Shown here in pieces: positions 41,777 to 51,364 of a DNA stretch of 64,000 nt. The DNA comes from Halobacteriovorax sp. (lineage in GTDB: Bacteria; Bdellovibrionota; Bacteriovoracia; Bacteriovoracales; Bacteriovoracaceae). A program made the translations under genes and the position numbers. Location of the stretch: assembly GCA_002720865.1 (NCBI GenBank), contig PBIO01000014.1:1177793-1241792 (forward strand), given 5' to 3'. Positions within the stretch are counted from its first letter, which is position 1. Each line of letters opens with the position of its first letter. A model generated the notes under the pieces. That model had not been told where the DNA came from, searched no databases, and saw only the letters and a list, made by a program, of their open reading frames with translations.

Positions 41777-43152
41777 AAAAGGGACTGGTTTGGATAAGAA
41801 GAGATTTACGCCTGCATGATCACGCCGCTCTGAGCGCAGCAACTAAAGAATGTGATGAGGTCTATCTCGTTTTTGTTTTCGACAAAAAAATTCTAGATAA
41901 GCTTGAGCCAGAAGATCGAAGAGTTAGCTTTCTTTATGAATCTTTATGGGAAATTGAAGAAAAGGTGGGGATTCATACTCTTATTGGAGACCCTGTAGAC
42001 CTTATCCCTAAGCTATATAAAAAACTCAAGATAGATCAGCTCTATTTTAATCGCGACTATGAGCCCTATGCTTTGAAAAGAGATAACAAAGTTATAAGAG
42101 AGCTCAAAGAAGTCACAACATATAAAGATAGTGTTTTTTATGAGCCCCATGAAATTTTAAAAGGTGATGGAACTCCGTACACCGTTTTTACTCCTTATAA
42201 AAGAAAGTGGTTAGAGGCGTTCTTAAATCAAGGAAAAACAATTTCAGATTATAAAGTTAATATTAAAAAGATTAAAAATGGAAACTCTAAGCTTGGTCCA
42301 GCTCTCCTTAAGAAGATGGGCTTTGAGAAAACTGAAAATATTTTAGTGGGCGGGACCTCTAAGGGGAAAAAACTATTATCATCTTTTGATAAGAAGATTG
42401 AAAAGTATGACGAGACCAGAGACTTTCCGGCCATGGAAGGAACTTCCAATCTTTCCGTCTATATAAGATTTGGCTGTATCTCTATTAGAGATATGATCAG
42501 ATTGAGCCTAAAAAAGAACTCAAAAGGTCATGACGTTTGGTTAAGTGAACTTATATGGCGAGAGTTTTACCAAATGATTCTCGGCCAATTTCCTCATGTG
42601 GTTAAAAAAGAATTTAAACCTAAGTATGAAGGTATACCCTGGTCAGGAACTTCTAAAGAATTTAAGGCCTGGAAAGAGGGGAAGACTGGTTTTCCAATTG
42701 TTGATGCTGCCATGAGGTGTCTTAATGAGACGGGGATGATGCCAAATAGACTTCGAATGGTAGTGGCCTCATTTCTTTGTAAAACTCTACTTATCGACTG
42801 GAAAAAAGGTGAGAAGTATTTTGCTAGTAAGCTCCTCGATTTTGATTTGGCTTCAAATAACGGAGGCTGGCAGTGGTCCTCTAGTACGGGCTGCGATGCT
42901 CAGCCCTATTTTAGAATCTTCAATCCTTACTCTCAGTCTCAAAAGTTTGATGGGGAAGGGGAGTTTATTAAAAAATGGTGCCCGGAACTTGCTAGCTTAG
43001 ACTCTAAAAAAATCCATCAGCCAGACCTTGCAGATATGCTTGAACTTGCTGAAGCTGGCTGTTCATTAGGGAAAGACTATCCATTTCCAGTAGTTAGTTA
43101 TTCTAGGAACCGTCAAAAGGCTCTTCAAATGTATAAGAAAGCATTGTCTTAA
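41773..43152 (+). CDS. phrB: Deoxyribodipyrimidine photolyase
   Basis: Light-driven DNA repair enzyme of 459 residues. The N-terminal antenna domain opens with GLVWIRRDLRLHDHAALSAA. The FAD-binding C-terminal domain shows the family motifs KGHDVWLSELIWREFYQMIL, TGFPIVDAAMRCLNETG, NRLRMVVASFLCKTLLIDW and DFDLASNNGGWQWSSSTGCD. Length is normal for class I CPD photolyases. The start overlaps the MerR-B12 stop (ATGA), so its expression is probably under that regulator. The stop is one base from the convergent small gene. Confidence 0.95.
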   Translation: MKKGLVWIRRDLRLHDHAALSAATKECDEVYLVFVFDKKILDKLEPEDRRVSFLYESLWEIEEKVGIHTLIGDPVDLIPKLYKKLKIDQLYFNRDYEPYALKRDNKVIRELKEVTTYKDSVFYEPHEILKGDGTPYTVFTPYKRKWLEAFLNQGKTISDYKVNIKKIKNGNSKLGPALLKKMGFEKTENILVGGTSKGKKLLSSFDKKIEKYDETRDFPAMEGTSNLSVYIRFGCISIRDMIRLSLKKNSKGHDVWLSELIWREFYQMILGQFPHVVKKEFKPKYEGIPWSGTSKEFKAWKEGKTGFPIVDAAMRCLNETGMMPNRLRMVVASFLCKTLLIDWKKGEKYFASKLLDFDLASNNGGWQWSSSTGCDAQPYFRIFNPYSQSQKFDGEGEFIKKWCPELASLDSKKIHQPDLADMLELAEAGCSLGKDYPFPVVSYSRNRQKALQMYKKALS

Positions 43153-43153
43153 T

Positions 43154-43357
43154 TTATTTTGTTATAGGTTTCTTTAGAGACTCTTTTTTAGATGGCTTTT
43201 GTATTTTATGCTCATGCTTATGATCTTTATGTTTGGCATGGGCCGCCTTTAAGAGGGTTTGGACCCAAAGAGGTTTCGCCTTTGCTTCTACGGGGTGGTC
43301 CTGGCAGGCCAAGCAAATAGAAGGAAATAAAAAGAGTAAAAACACTATTCTTTTCAT
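43154..43357 (-). CDS. Small exported His-rich peptide
   Basis: Protein of 67 residues with a signal peptide (MKRIVFLLFLFPSICLAC). The mature part has a cluster of His and Lys (KAAHAKHKDHKHEHKIQK), which could bind metal. It also has a Cys right at the cleavage region, so a lipoprotein is conceivable (SICLAC). No strong ribosome-binding site precedes the ATG, so translation is not certain. No family recognised. Confidence 0.45.
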   Translation of the reverse strand: MKRIVFLLFLFPSICLACQDHPVEAKAKPLWVQTLLKAAHAKHKDHKHEHKIQKPSKKESLKKPITK

Positions 43358-43403
43358 GCTAACTTATCGTCATTCTAAAAATTGAATAAAGGATGGGCGA
43401 CCA

Positions 43404-45113
43404 ATGAAGATTTATCTACTTATTTTCAGTATGTTACTAAGTTTTTCTTGCACAAAAAAGAGATCAAATGGCTCAGGTAAGAAGGTCCTTCATGTTTATA
43501 CTCAGGATGTTCAAGGATTTGATCCGGTTTATGCTGCGAACGTTTCAACAGCAAAAGAAGTCGCAAAAGTGTATGAGGGCCTACTTGAATATCATTATTT
43601 AAAAAGACCTTATGTACTTCAGGGAAACCTAGCTGAAGGGTTGCCGACTGTTAGTGAAGATGGACTGACTTATACTTTTAAGATTAAAAAAGGTGTGATG
43701 TTTCATGATGATCCAGCTTTTTTAAATGGTAAAGGACGAGAGCTTGTGGCCAGTGATTTCGTTTATTCCATTATGCGAATTGCTGATAAGAAACTGGGAT
43801 CTTCAGGTTGGTGGCTTTTTGACGATAGAATTGAAGGCCTAAATAACTGGCGTGAAAATGGAAATTCTGATTATTCACTACCAGTTTCAGGACTTAAGGC
43901 CATCGATTCTCATACCCTCCAATTCAAGTTAACAAAGGTTTATCCACAATTCTTATATGCCTTAGCCATGTGTTATTCTTATGCCATCCCAAAAGAAGCA
44001 GTTGCTAAATATGGAAAAGACTTTCCTATGCATGCGGTGGGAACGGGACCATTTATATTAAAAGAATACGTCGTTAAGTCTAAATTTAGGTATATCAAAA
44101 ACCCCAATTATAGAGAAAAATATTTTCCTACTGAAGGAGCTCCAAGGTATAGCGAATTTGTAAAAAACTATGCAGGAAAGAAACTACCTCTAGTTGATGA
44201 AATTGATGTTAGGGTCATTTTAGAAAATCAAACACAGTGGCTTAACTTTTCAGCGGGAAAAATAGATTATTTAGATATCCCTAAAGATAATTTTGATTCA
44301 TCAATTATTGGAAATAAATTATCAGAGGACTTAAAGAAGAAAGGGGTGCATTTAGAAGTTGCTCCTAGTCTCTCTACCTACTATGTAGCCTTTAATCAAT
44401 CTCATGAAGTACTTCGAAATGTTCATTTAAGAAGAGCCATTAGTCTGGCCATAGATATCGATGAGTACAATAAGCTTTTTTATAATGGAACAGGGTTATC
44501 GGCTCAATCCATAATTCCCCCAGGTCTTTCTGGTTATAAAAAAGATTTTAAAAATCCTTGGAAGGGAAAAAATATTGAAAAGGCAAAGGAGCAATTAGCT
44601 CTAGCGGGCTACCCAAACGGCAAAGGTCTTCCCAGAATAACCCTCGATACAATGAACAAGACTCATCATAGGCAACAAGCTGAATACTTTAAAAAAGAAT
44701 TAGCTGCGGCAGGCATAAAAATAGAGACCATAAGTTCAACCTTTCCCGAGTTCAAAAGAAGAATTCAAAATAGAGAGGTTATGCTCTTAACTTATGGATG
44801 GATTGGTGATTATCCAGATGCTGAGAATTTCTTTCAATTACTATATGGACCTAATAAACCACCAGGAACAAACTACGCTGGTTATAATGATGAAGAGTTT
44901 AATAAACTGTATAAAACAAGTACAGTTATGGCACCATCTGAAAAAAGAAAAGAGCTTTACGAAAAGATGAATCTCATGGTCGCTGATACTGTCCCATGGG
45001 TTTACTTAATTCATTTACAGGAGTACTTCTTGTTTCATGATCACTTAAAGAATTTTCTTAAATCTGATTTTATTTATGGGTTTGAGCAGTACTTAGATGT
45101 GGTTAAGAAATAG
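43404..45113 (+). CDS. OppA-like peptide-binding lipoprotein (SBP family 5)
   Basis: Periplasmic solute-binding protein of 569 residues. The lipoprotein signal is [16 protein letters not shown] with lipobox LSFSC. The body fits family 5 binding proteins for oligopeptides: [53 protein letters not shown], and the C-terminal lobe with [17 protein letters not shown] and [16 protein letters not shown]. It would deliver peptides to an ABC permease, but no permease genes lie nearby. It is convergent with ung, overlapping by 11 bases. Confidence 0.9.
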   Translation: MKIYLLIFSMLLSFSCTKKRSNGSGKKVLHVYTQDVQGFDPVYAANVSTAKEVAKVYEGLLEYHYLKRPYVLQGNLAEGLPTVSEDGLTYTFKIKKGVMFHDDPAFLNGKGRELVASDFVYSIMRIADKKLGSSGWWLFDDRIEGLNNWRENGNSDYSLPVSGLKAIDSHTLQFKLTKVYPQFLYALAMCYSYAIPKEAVAKYGKDFPMHAVGTGPFILKEYVVKSKFRYIKNPNYREKYFPTEGAPRYSEFVKNYAGKKLPLVDEIDVRVILENQTQWLNFSAGKIDYLDIPKDNFDSSIIGNKLSEDLKKKGVHLEVAPSLSTYYVAFNQSHEVLRNVHLRRAISLAIDIDEYNKLFYNGTGLSAQSIIPPGLSGYKKDFKNPWKGKNIEKAKEQLALAGYPNGKGLPRITLDTMNKTHHRQQAEYFKKELAAAGIKIETISSTFPEFKRRIQNREVMLLTYGWIGDYPDAENFFQLLYGPNKPPGTNYAGYNDEEFNKLYKTSTVMAPSEKRKELYEKMNLMVADTVPWVYLIHLQEYFLFHDHLKNFLKSDFIYGFEQYLDVVKK

Positions 45114-45777
45114 ACCAATCTATAGGAGTGATCCCTTTAGACTTTAAGAAAGCATTGGTTTTTGAAAAATGTCTACTTCCAAAGAAACCTCGATAAGCAG
45201 CGAGGGGAGAAGGATGTGGACATTTTAGTATATAGTGTTTATTTGAATCAACTTTAGAGGCTTTTTTTTGAGCGGGACTTCCCCATAGTAGAAAAACTAA
45301 GTCTTCTCTTTCTTTATTTAAAACTTCAATAACTCGATCGGTGAACTTTTCCCATCCTTTCCCATGGTGGCTACCAGCTTTAGATTCTTCAACGGTTAGA
45401 ACAGCATTTAAAAGTAAAACACCTTGTTCCGCCCATGAGATTAAATGGCCATGCTCAGGGGGGGTGATCCCCAAATCACTTTGAAGCTCTTTAAAGATAT
45501 TCCTTAAACTTGGTGGAATCTTGACCTCTGGCTTAACTGAAAAGCACATACCATGTGCCTGATCAGGACCATGGTAAGGGTCTTGCCCAATAATAACGAC
45601 TTTTACATCTTCAAAGGGAGTTTTATCAAAGGCCGAAAAAATTTCAGATGAGTTAGGATAAATGATTTTCTTCTTATATTCACTCTCTAAAAATTTACGT
45701 AATTCTTTAAAGTACTTTGCCGAAAAGTCTTCTTTTAATTGATTCTGCCAAGTTTCTTCTATTGTCCAAGTTCCCAT
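45103..45777 (-). CDS. ung: Uracil-DNA glycosylase, family 1
   Basis: DNA repair enzyme of 224 residues that removes uracil from DNA. The catalytic water-activating motif is [20 protein letters not shown], and the Leu-intercalation loop is [39 protein letters not shown] and [11 protein letters not shown] are also family motifs. The ATG at 45777 gives the usual UNG length and N-terminus; a longer in-frame start at 45876 adds 33 basic residues and cannot be excluded because neither start has a clear ribosome-binding site. Confidence 0.93.
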   Translation of the reverse strand: MGTWTIEETWQNQLKEDFSAKYFKELRKFLESEYKKKIIYPNSSEIFSAFDKTPFEDVKVVIIGQDPYHGPDQAHGMCFSVKPEVKIPPSLRNIFKELQSDLGITPPEHGHLISWAEQGVLLLNAVLTVEESKAGSHHGKGWEKFTDRVIEVLNKEREDLVFLLWGSPAQKKASKVDSNKHYILKCPHPSPLAAYRGFFGSRHFSKTNAFLKSKGITPIDWSIS

Positions 45778-45924
45778 AATGGGTATTTTTATCAGCTGAG
45801 CAGAATTATTCAAGAACTTCTTAGTTGTTGATGGGTGTTCGCGACGCGTCTTGGGTTTTGTATTCAACTTTAACATCCACCCATAATTAGTGTATCATTT
45901 GCCTATTGAAGGGGATACTAAGGA

Positions 45925-47295
45925 TTGGAATCGAAGAAATATTCACTTTTCACTAAAATCACAATTAGTTTTATAAGCTTGTTGGTATCACTTTTATGCC
46001 TGGAGGGAGGACTTAGGCTTGCTGGTCTTTATGTTTACTCCAGTCAGGAAAGAAACTTCGTTCCTTATGAAGAGCCCAAAGATTATGTCAGAAACCGAGT
46101 TTACGAAAAATATAAGCTTGGAAAAAGCTCAGGTGTCATAGTCGCCATCGGGGACTCTTTCACCAATGCTGGAAATGTAAAAAGCTATTATTCTTATCCT
46201 TATTTTCTCTTTAAATTGTTCGAAGAAAGTTCTCAGCCAAAGTCCGTTATTAACATGGGACTATGTGAAGATAGCACAATTCGTATTTACGATAGGTTAG
46301 TAGAATTCTTTAAAATTACCCCTAAAGAGGAGTTAAAAAACTTAGATAAGATCATAATGTTAGTTGGGTCAGCAGATAAGTTTGAGAGGTATGAAAACTA
46401 CGAAAGCGACAGGTTTCAAACAATTTTTTATGATATGGAGAACCCAACTTTTTTTAAAGAACTAAGAATTTATAAAGTCTTTCGACATATTAAATTGGTT
46501 TTATTAAACAAGTATTTAACTGAAGGATTGGAAACAGGTGAAGATTCTTTTGACGACGTTAATAAACTTTATTCTGAATTAGCAGTTAAGTATGAAATCG
46601 GTAGTACCGAGCGCCCAGAAAATTTTAAGGAGCTTCTAAAGAAGATGCCCGATAGTTTTAAAGACTATTCAGAAAGGCTACACCTGACCCTATCCACCCC
46701 GATTCAGCTAATTCATTCGCTCTCTGTCTACCAGTCCAAAATACTAACCTCCGAAAAAAAGCATGATGAGGCAGTCTTTTGGTTGCTTGATACGGCCCTG
46801 CGATTCCCAGTAGAGTTTTTCAATGGGGAAATGGATGATGCTTATTATCGATTAGTTCAAACTTATCAGATTCAAAGTCGTTATGAGAGTTCTGATATTA
46901 AGGATTTGTTGGATAAAATTATTTCTAAAAGCCCAGAGGTTGAAAAGTTTATTAACTTCAAAGAGTTTAAAGAGATGACCCTTAAGTGGGAGGAAGTAGA
47001 TAAAAATATTCAAGAGGAACGAAATAAATCATGGGATAAAATCGTAAAGCTTGTAAAAGATAATAAGGTCGAGTTAGTTTTGATGAATTATCCGACAGAG
47101 TATGTATCTGCAAATGAAACATTAAAAAGAGTAGCTAAAGAGAATCAATTAGTCTTTATAGATAACTTTGAATACTTTAAGCCACTAATTGAAAAATATG
47201 GGAGAAGTAAAATTCTTGAAGACGATGATCATTTTACACCTTTTGGCTATGAACTATTAGCAAAACATATATTTTCAAAAATAAATCAAAAGTGA
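45925..47295 (+). CDS. Membrane-anchored SGNH-hydrolase-like protein
   Basis: Protein of 456 residues with an N-terminal membrane helix (about 10-30). The SGNH pattern is visible: VIVAIGDSFTNAGNV carries the catalytic Ser in GDSF, and ILEDDDHFTPFGYELLA carries the DxxH. Between these lies a long helical insert (about 200-360). Such proteins are acyl- or acetyl-group hydrolases or transferases acting on surface polysaccharides. It starts at a TTG preceded by AAGGA and overlaps the next gene by 4 bases. It opens the glycan-type region. Confidence 0.75.
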   Translation: MESKKYSLFTKITISFISLLVSLLCLEGGLRLAGLYVYSSQERNFVPYEEPKDYVRNRVYEKYKLGKSSGVIVAIGDSFTNAGNVKSYYSYPYFLFKLFEESSQPKSVINMGLCEDSTIRIYDRLVEFFKITPKEELKNLDKIIMLVGSADKFERYENYESDRFQTIFYDMENPTFFKELRIYKVFRHIKLVLLNKYLTEGLETGEDSFDDVNKLYSELAVKYEIGSTERPENFKELLKKMPDSFKDYSERLHLTLSTPIQLIHSLSVYQSKILTSEKKHDEAVFWLLDTALRFPVEFFNGEMDDAYYRLVQTYQIQSRYESSDIKDLLDKIISKSPEVEKFINFKEFKEMTLKWEEVDKNIQEERNKSWDKIVKLVKDNKVELVLMNYPTEYVSANETLKRVAKENQLVFIDNFEYFKPLIEKYGRSKILEDDDHFTPFGYELLAKHIFSKINQK

Positions 47296-48947
47296 AAATG
47301 GCCTTTAAAGAAAGAAAATTCTTACTAGGAACTTTAGGGGCAATAGCTTTTTATCTGTTAGCCTACGCTTATACTTTAGGGCATAAACCAATGCTTGGTG
47401 ATGATTCCTATCTTGGTTTAGTGAATGAAACGCCGATGATTTTTGGTGAAAAGTGGAATGCAAACCCAATTGATGCAAGTTCTCTGAACTGTGAAAATGC
47501 TTTTGAAAAAGAAAAACTAATTTCAAGTAGCCTTTACTCATCAAGTGTTGAGCCCTCGTTATTTTTTCGTTCAGGTGAAGAGAAGTACCCTGTCCTCTTT
47601 AACAGAAGAAACGGGGGAGTACCTTTTTATTTTTTTAAGTTAGTAAGTAAGTCTTTAGGAGTTAAAAATACAAAAATACTTTTTAGCGCGAGTATGGGCG
47701 TCCTCAGCTTGTTCTTTTTGGCACTGGGAGTACGCCGATTAATGGGAACTGAGGTTGCTCTTGCCAGCGTTTTTATGAGCAGTATTTCCCCCATTTTTCT
47801 TATCGCAAAATCGGATCTAATCTCAGAGGCCATTACGGTGCCTTTGTTTCTAGCGTTATTTTTTCTGATTCAAGGTAGAAAAACCTCAGAGAAAATCCTC
47901 TGTGTCCTCATCTTTTTATTTGCGGTTCATATAAAGATTGTATCGATTCTCATGGTTATTCCTCTGTTAATTCTGTTCTTTGATAACTTTAAATCGGAGC
48001 GCAGGTTCACTTTTTTAGCTGCTTTTTCAGTAGTAATCTACTTTTCAATTTTACTTTTCACTCCAGGTGGTGAGCTAGAATTATTAGTAAGAAGATCAGG
48101 GCAAGGCTTTTATAAAGGAGGTGCTGACTGGTTACTCTTTGCGAATAACTTTCTAGCATTTTTAGTTTCTCCAATTCATTTCATGGATGATCAATTCTTG
48201 GATGTTCCGTATATTTTAAATATTAAAGAGCGTTTTTTAAGTTTTTCAATTTTGGAGTGGGGAACCTTTTTGGGCTTAATTGGACTTGTTATTTTAAACT
48301 TTAAAGAGAGATACATAAAAAAATTATTACTAGCTCTCATGATTTATTCAGTCGCACTATTTTTTCAAGGGCATGGGGAAATAACATACAGCTCTCACTT
48401 CACCGAATCCTTTCCCCTTTACTCTATTTTGATAGGAGGCCTACTCGTATATAGTTTGAGGAGTCATAAAAAAATTCGTGTTATTATGTCGATCGGTTTT
48501 GTAGCTATTTTTCTTTTTCAATCCGTAAAATGGTCTTCGCTCTATCGAGAAAAGGGAGCACATCCATTACTAAGCATACAGTTTTATGAAGAGATAAGTA
48601 GATTTTTAGTAAAAAAAGATATTAACCCAATTGTGATTGATGGTGAGATTGAACTAGGTGCAATTGAAACTCTAACCGAAGAGAAAACAAAGCCTATCTA
48701 TACGGAGTCGATGGCTAAGGGACTACAGTATATTCATAACTGCAGTAAGGAGAAAGAAGGTCATCTCTTAGTTTATCTTAGACCTTCGGTGTATTATGAC
48801 GACCAAAGAATCGGTTATCAACATATAACGTACTCCAATGATACGGTTGTGGAGGAATTTAGTAAGAGTGGAATTCAGTTAGTAGACGAGAAAACCTTTT
48901 ATCATAACGGTGATGCTATCTATTGGCTTGCCCGGTTTCAGCTCTAA
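47292..48947 (+). CDS. Multi-pass membrane protein, GT-C glycosyltransferase-like
   Basis: Protein of 551 residues with about ten hydrophobic helices, the first at 10-26. After the first helix an acidic segment MLGDDSYLGLVNETP resembles the catalytic Asp loop of GT-C (PMT/ArnT-like, family 39) enzymes. A C-terminal soluble domain follows at 430-551. GT-C enzymes move sugars from lipid carriers to acceptors outside the membrane. Translation is coupled to the SGNH gene (GTGA overlap); an ATG two codons later is an alternative start. Assignment is by layout and motif, not firm. Confidence 0.6.
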   Translation: MKMAFKERKFLLGTLGAIAFYLLAYAYTLGHKPMLGDDSYLGLVNETPMIFGEKWNANPIDASSLNCENAFEKEKLISSSLYSSSVEPSLFFRSGEEKYPVLFNRRNGGVPFYFFKLVSKSLGVKNTKILFSASMGVLSLFFLALGVRRLMGTEVALASVFMSSISPIFLIAKSDLISEAITVPLFLALFFLIQGRKTSEKILCVLIFLFAVHIKIVSILMVIPLLILFFDNFKSERRFTFLAAFSVVIYFSILLFTPGGELELLVRRSGQGFYKGGADWLLFANNFLAFLVSPIHFMDDQFLDVPYILNIKERFLSFSILEWGTFLGLIGLVILNFKERYIKKLLLALMIYSVALFFQGHGEITYSSHFTESFPLYSILIGGLLVYSLRSHKKIRVIMSIGFVAIFLFQSVKWSSLYREKGAHPLLSIQFYEEISRFLVKKDINPIVIDGEIELGAIETLTEEKTKPIYTESMAKGLQYIHNCSKEKEGHLLVYLRPSVYYDDQRIGYQHITYSNDTVVEEFSKSGIQLVDEKTFYHNGDAIYWLARFQL

Positions 48948-48950
48948 AGA

Positions 48951-49955
48951 TTACTTTTGAGTAAACTTTTTTAAGGTTTCGAAAGTAGATTTAAAGTTAA
49001 AATTTAAAACATTAGATATTTCAGTACAACATATCATAGGTTTTGAGCACATGAATTTCGGCATCTTTCTAATCTGAGCTAAAAACGTTTCTCTATTTTT
49101 ATGATTTAGATAGATGGCATCGTCATTACTCATTAGTGAGCATCGCTTAATTCCACCTGCAGGGGTAATCCTAAGTTGAAAATATTCGCATGAATAACGC
49201 TTATGCATTTTCTCTAGTCGGAAGAAGTCGAGAACTCCATCTGACATCATTATGTATTTATTTTCTTTCTTTTGATTATGTAGAAAAGTCGCGACCTCAG
49301 TAATTGTGCTTTTCTTTGGAACAAGTAAATAGTCTTTTTCTTTGGCAAGACCAGCCTCTGCGTAAATTGGATAGATTTTTATTTTAACATTTAGCTCTTT
49401 TGCTAGTGCTGTTAATTTTGGAACATCATCTTTGTTATGATCTCCGTAGCACATATTAGTGGTTACGTTAACCTTAAGCCCTCGCTTTCGAATTTCTTTT
49501 ATAACCTCTATATTTTTTTTAAAAGAACCTTTCCCGCGATTTTTATCGTGATTTTCTTCCATCCCATCGAAGCTAATAATTAAAGTATCAAGCTCTTTTG
49601 CTACATCATAAATTTGATTATGAGGATCGGTACATGAGGTGTTTAAGCTCACATGCATTCCCAAGTCTTTTTTAGCGTATTTAATTATCTCTATAATGTC
49701 TTTTCTTACGAGTGGCTCTCCCCCCGTGAGATGCAAGAAGTAAACACCGGCCTGCTGTAAGGCCCAGATCATATTTTTTGAATCTTCCGTACTTAGGTCC
49801 TCACTTTTTTTACGAATTTGATAGCACATGGGACACTTAAGGGGACATAAGTAAGTTGTAACCCAAGTGGCCACAAGTGGAATCTGACGATTAAAAAATA
49901 CTACTAGGATAGTATTCTTTACGAGTATGATTTTTCTCCAAAGTCTTAAAAACAT
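48951..49955 (-). CDS. Radical SAM enzyme, SPASM-like (first of three)
   Basis: Iron-sulfur enzyme of 334 residues. The radical SAM cluster motif is TTYLCPLKCPMCYQI (Cys37, Cys41, Cys44), with FLHLTGGEPLVRKD as the GGE motif and TLIISFDGMEENHDKNRG as a typical middle strand. The C-terminal region has further cysteines (YSCEYF, GIKRCSL, KFMCSKPMICCTE), suggesting a second cluster as in SPASM-type enzymes. Substrate unknown. It lies between a GT-C-like protein and the aminotransferase, facing left. Part of the radical SAM trio of this locus. Confidence 0.85.
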   Translation of the reverse strand: MFLRLWRKIILVKNTILVVFFNRQIPLVATWVTTYLCPLKCPMCYQIRKKSEDLSTEDSKNMIWALQQAGVYFLHLTGGEPLVRKDIIEIIKYAKKDLGMHVSLNTSCTDPHNQIYDVAKELDTLIISFDGMEENHDKNRGKGSFKKNIEVIKEIRKRGLKVNVTTNMCYGDHNKDDVPKLTALAKELNVKIKIYPIYAEAGLAKEKDYLLVPKKSTITEVATFLHNQKKENKYIMMSDGVLDFFRLEKMHKRYSCEYFQLRITPAGGIKRCSLMSNDDAIYLNHKNRETFLAQIRKMPKFMCSKPMICCTEISNVLNFNFKSTFETLKKFTQK

Positions 49956-50079
49956 ATTTCTCTATTATAAGGTAGAGTTGAGTAATTAGTGATTTATATT
50001 AGCAAAATTTTCTAAGCCTTGGTGGCGGCGCGTAAGTCCTTGTTTTTATGAGAGGATTCTTAGTTGTATTTTTAGCTCT

Positions 50080-51276
50080 TTAGTTAAAGCTATTATTTGT
50101 GGCATAGAGCTTCAATATCTTAGAAATATAAATTCTATCCTTTTCAGTCAACGATTCATACACAGGAAGTTGCACATAGTGGTTAATTGCAAAACTAAGA
50201 CCGGGGAAATCTTTTAGCTCTCCTAGGGGGTCCATGATTGAACTACCAAATCCCGTGTCTATTCCATGTTCAGAAAGAAAGGCACTACATTTATGAGCAT
50301 CATCAACAATGGCGATGAAGTAATAAATCACGTCACCTTTTTTCCGACTTAAAAACTGACAATCATCTTTTAGTTCTTCTTTGATTTTGTTAACAAAGTT
50401 TAATCTAAAATTTAAAAAGTCCCTATGTTTTGCTAACTGTATCAGTCCATATTTAGCCTGAATATTTGAAAATTTTTTGAAGTCAGATAAATTTCCTCTT
50501 TTAGGCTTATTCATCATAACCTTTACTTTTTTTAAAAGCTTAGCATTCCTCAATAAACTCTTGAAAAGAGGAGTTGTTCTTTTTGTAAAAACAAGGCTTT
50601 CTATATTGGATAAAAAAATTCTCTTGAGTAAAAAAAGGGTTGAAGGATATTGAAGAGAGGAGATCACCCTCCTCGAATATTCTTCGAGCTGTTTATCGTT
50701 AGTTAGAAGAATGCCACCAGTAAAGGTATTAATTAGCTTGCAGTAATCAAAACTGTAGAAAGCAGCGTGTCCTAAAGTTCCGACAGCTCTTTCCTCTATT
50801 TGAGTACCATGTGCGTGAGCACAATCTTCTATCACAATTAGGCCTTGCTCTTTGGCTATATTAATTACTTCTTCATCACAAGAGTTTCCTAAAAGATGAG
50901 TTACGAGAACCGCCTTGGCATCAGGACCAATTTTTTCTCTAAGCGAACTAGCAGACATGGTTCCACGTTTTTTATCTATATCAACTAGCTTGTACTTGAT
51001 AGACATGTTCTCAAGTAAATCTTTAACAATATATGAAGTATAAGCGGGAATTAGTAGGTGCTCGTTTTTATTAAATTGGTAAAACTCTAAAATGATTTTT
51101 AGAGCTTGAGCTCCACATGCCGTTGCAATTGCGTACTTCGTACCGATAGAGGAACCAAATCTCTCCTCAAAGTCTTTAACTTCTCTACCTTTGATAAAGC
51201 TACGATTTAAAAGCGAGTCGAATATGATACGAAACTGTCTAGGAATAAGTCTGTTTCGCCTTCTAATGAGCATCAT
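50080..51276 (-). CDS. DegT/DnrJ/EryC1/StrS-type aminotransferase
   Basis: PLP enzyme of 398 residues that typically transfers an amino group onto a keto-sugar nucleotide. KYAIATACGAQALKIILEFY, LLIPAYTSYIVKDLLEN and VIEDCAHAHGTQIEERAVG match the family. The PLP-binding Lys is in FYSFDYCKLINTFTGGIL near 198, followed by the usual double Gly. Members make amino sugars for O-antigens, capsules and antibiotics. It starts 88 bases from the divergent AsnB gene, so the two share a promoter region. Confidence 0.9.
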   Translation of the reverse strand: MMLIRRRNRLIPRQFRIIFDSLLNRSFIKGREVKDFEERFGSSIGTKYAIATACGAQALKIILEFYQFNKNEHLLIPAYTSYIVKDLLENMSIKYKLVDIDKKRGTMSASSLREKIGPDAKAVLVTHLLGNSCDEEVINIAKEQGLIVIEDCAHAHGTQIEERAVGTLGHAAFYSFDYCKLINTFTGGILLTNDKQLEEYSRRVISSLQYPSTLFLLKRIFLSNIESLVFTKRTTPLFKSLLRNAKLLKKVKVMMNKPKRGNLSDFKKFSNIQAKYGLIQLAKHRDFLNFRLNFVNKIKEELKDDCQFLSRKKGDVIYYFIAIVDDAHKCSAFLSEHGIDTGFGSSIMDPLGELKDFPGLSFAINHYVQLPVYESLTEKDRIYISKILKLYATNNSFN

Positions 51277-51364
51277 ATTTATGCCAATTGTTATAAAACT
51301 AGTTTAGTGTATACTTCTAAAGGTTTATTGTAAATTCTGCGACATACTTTAAATAGGATAAAAA

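Noticed and set aside
45778-45876. Longer start for uracil-DNA glycosylase
   Set aside because: It adds 33 basic residues not typical of the family. Neither start has a clear ribosome-binding site, so this is a preference and not a proof.
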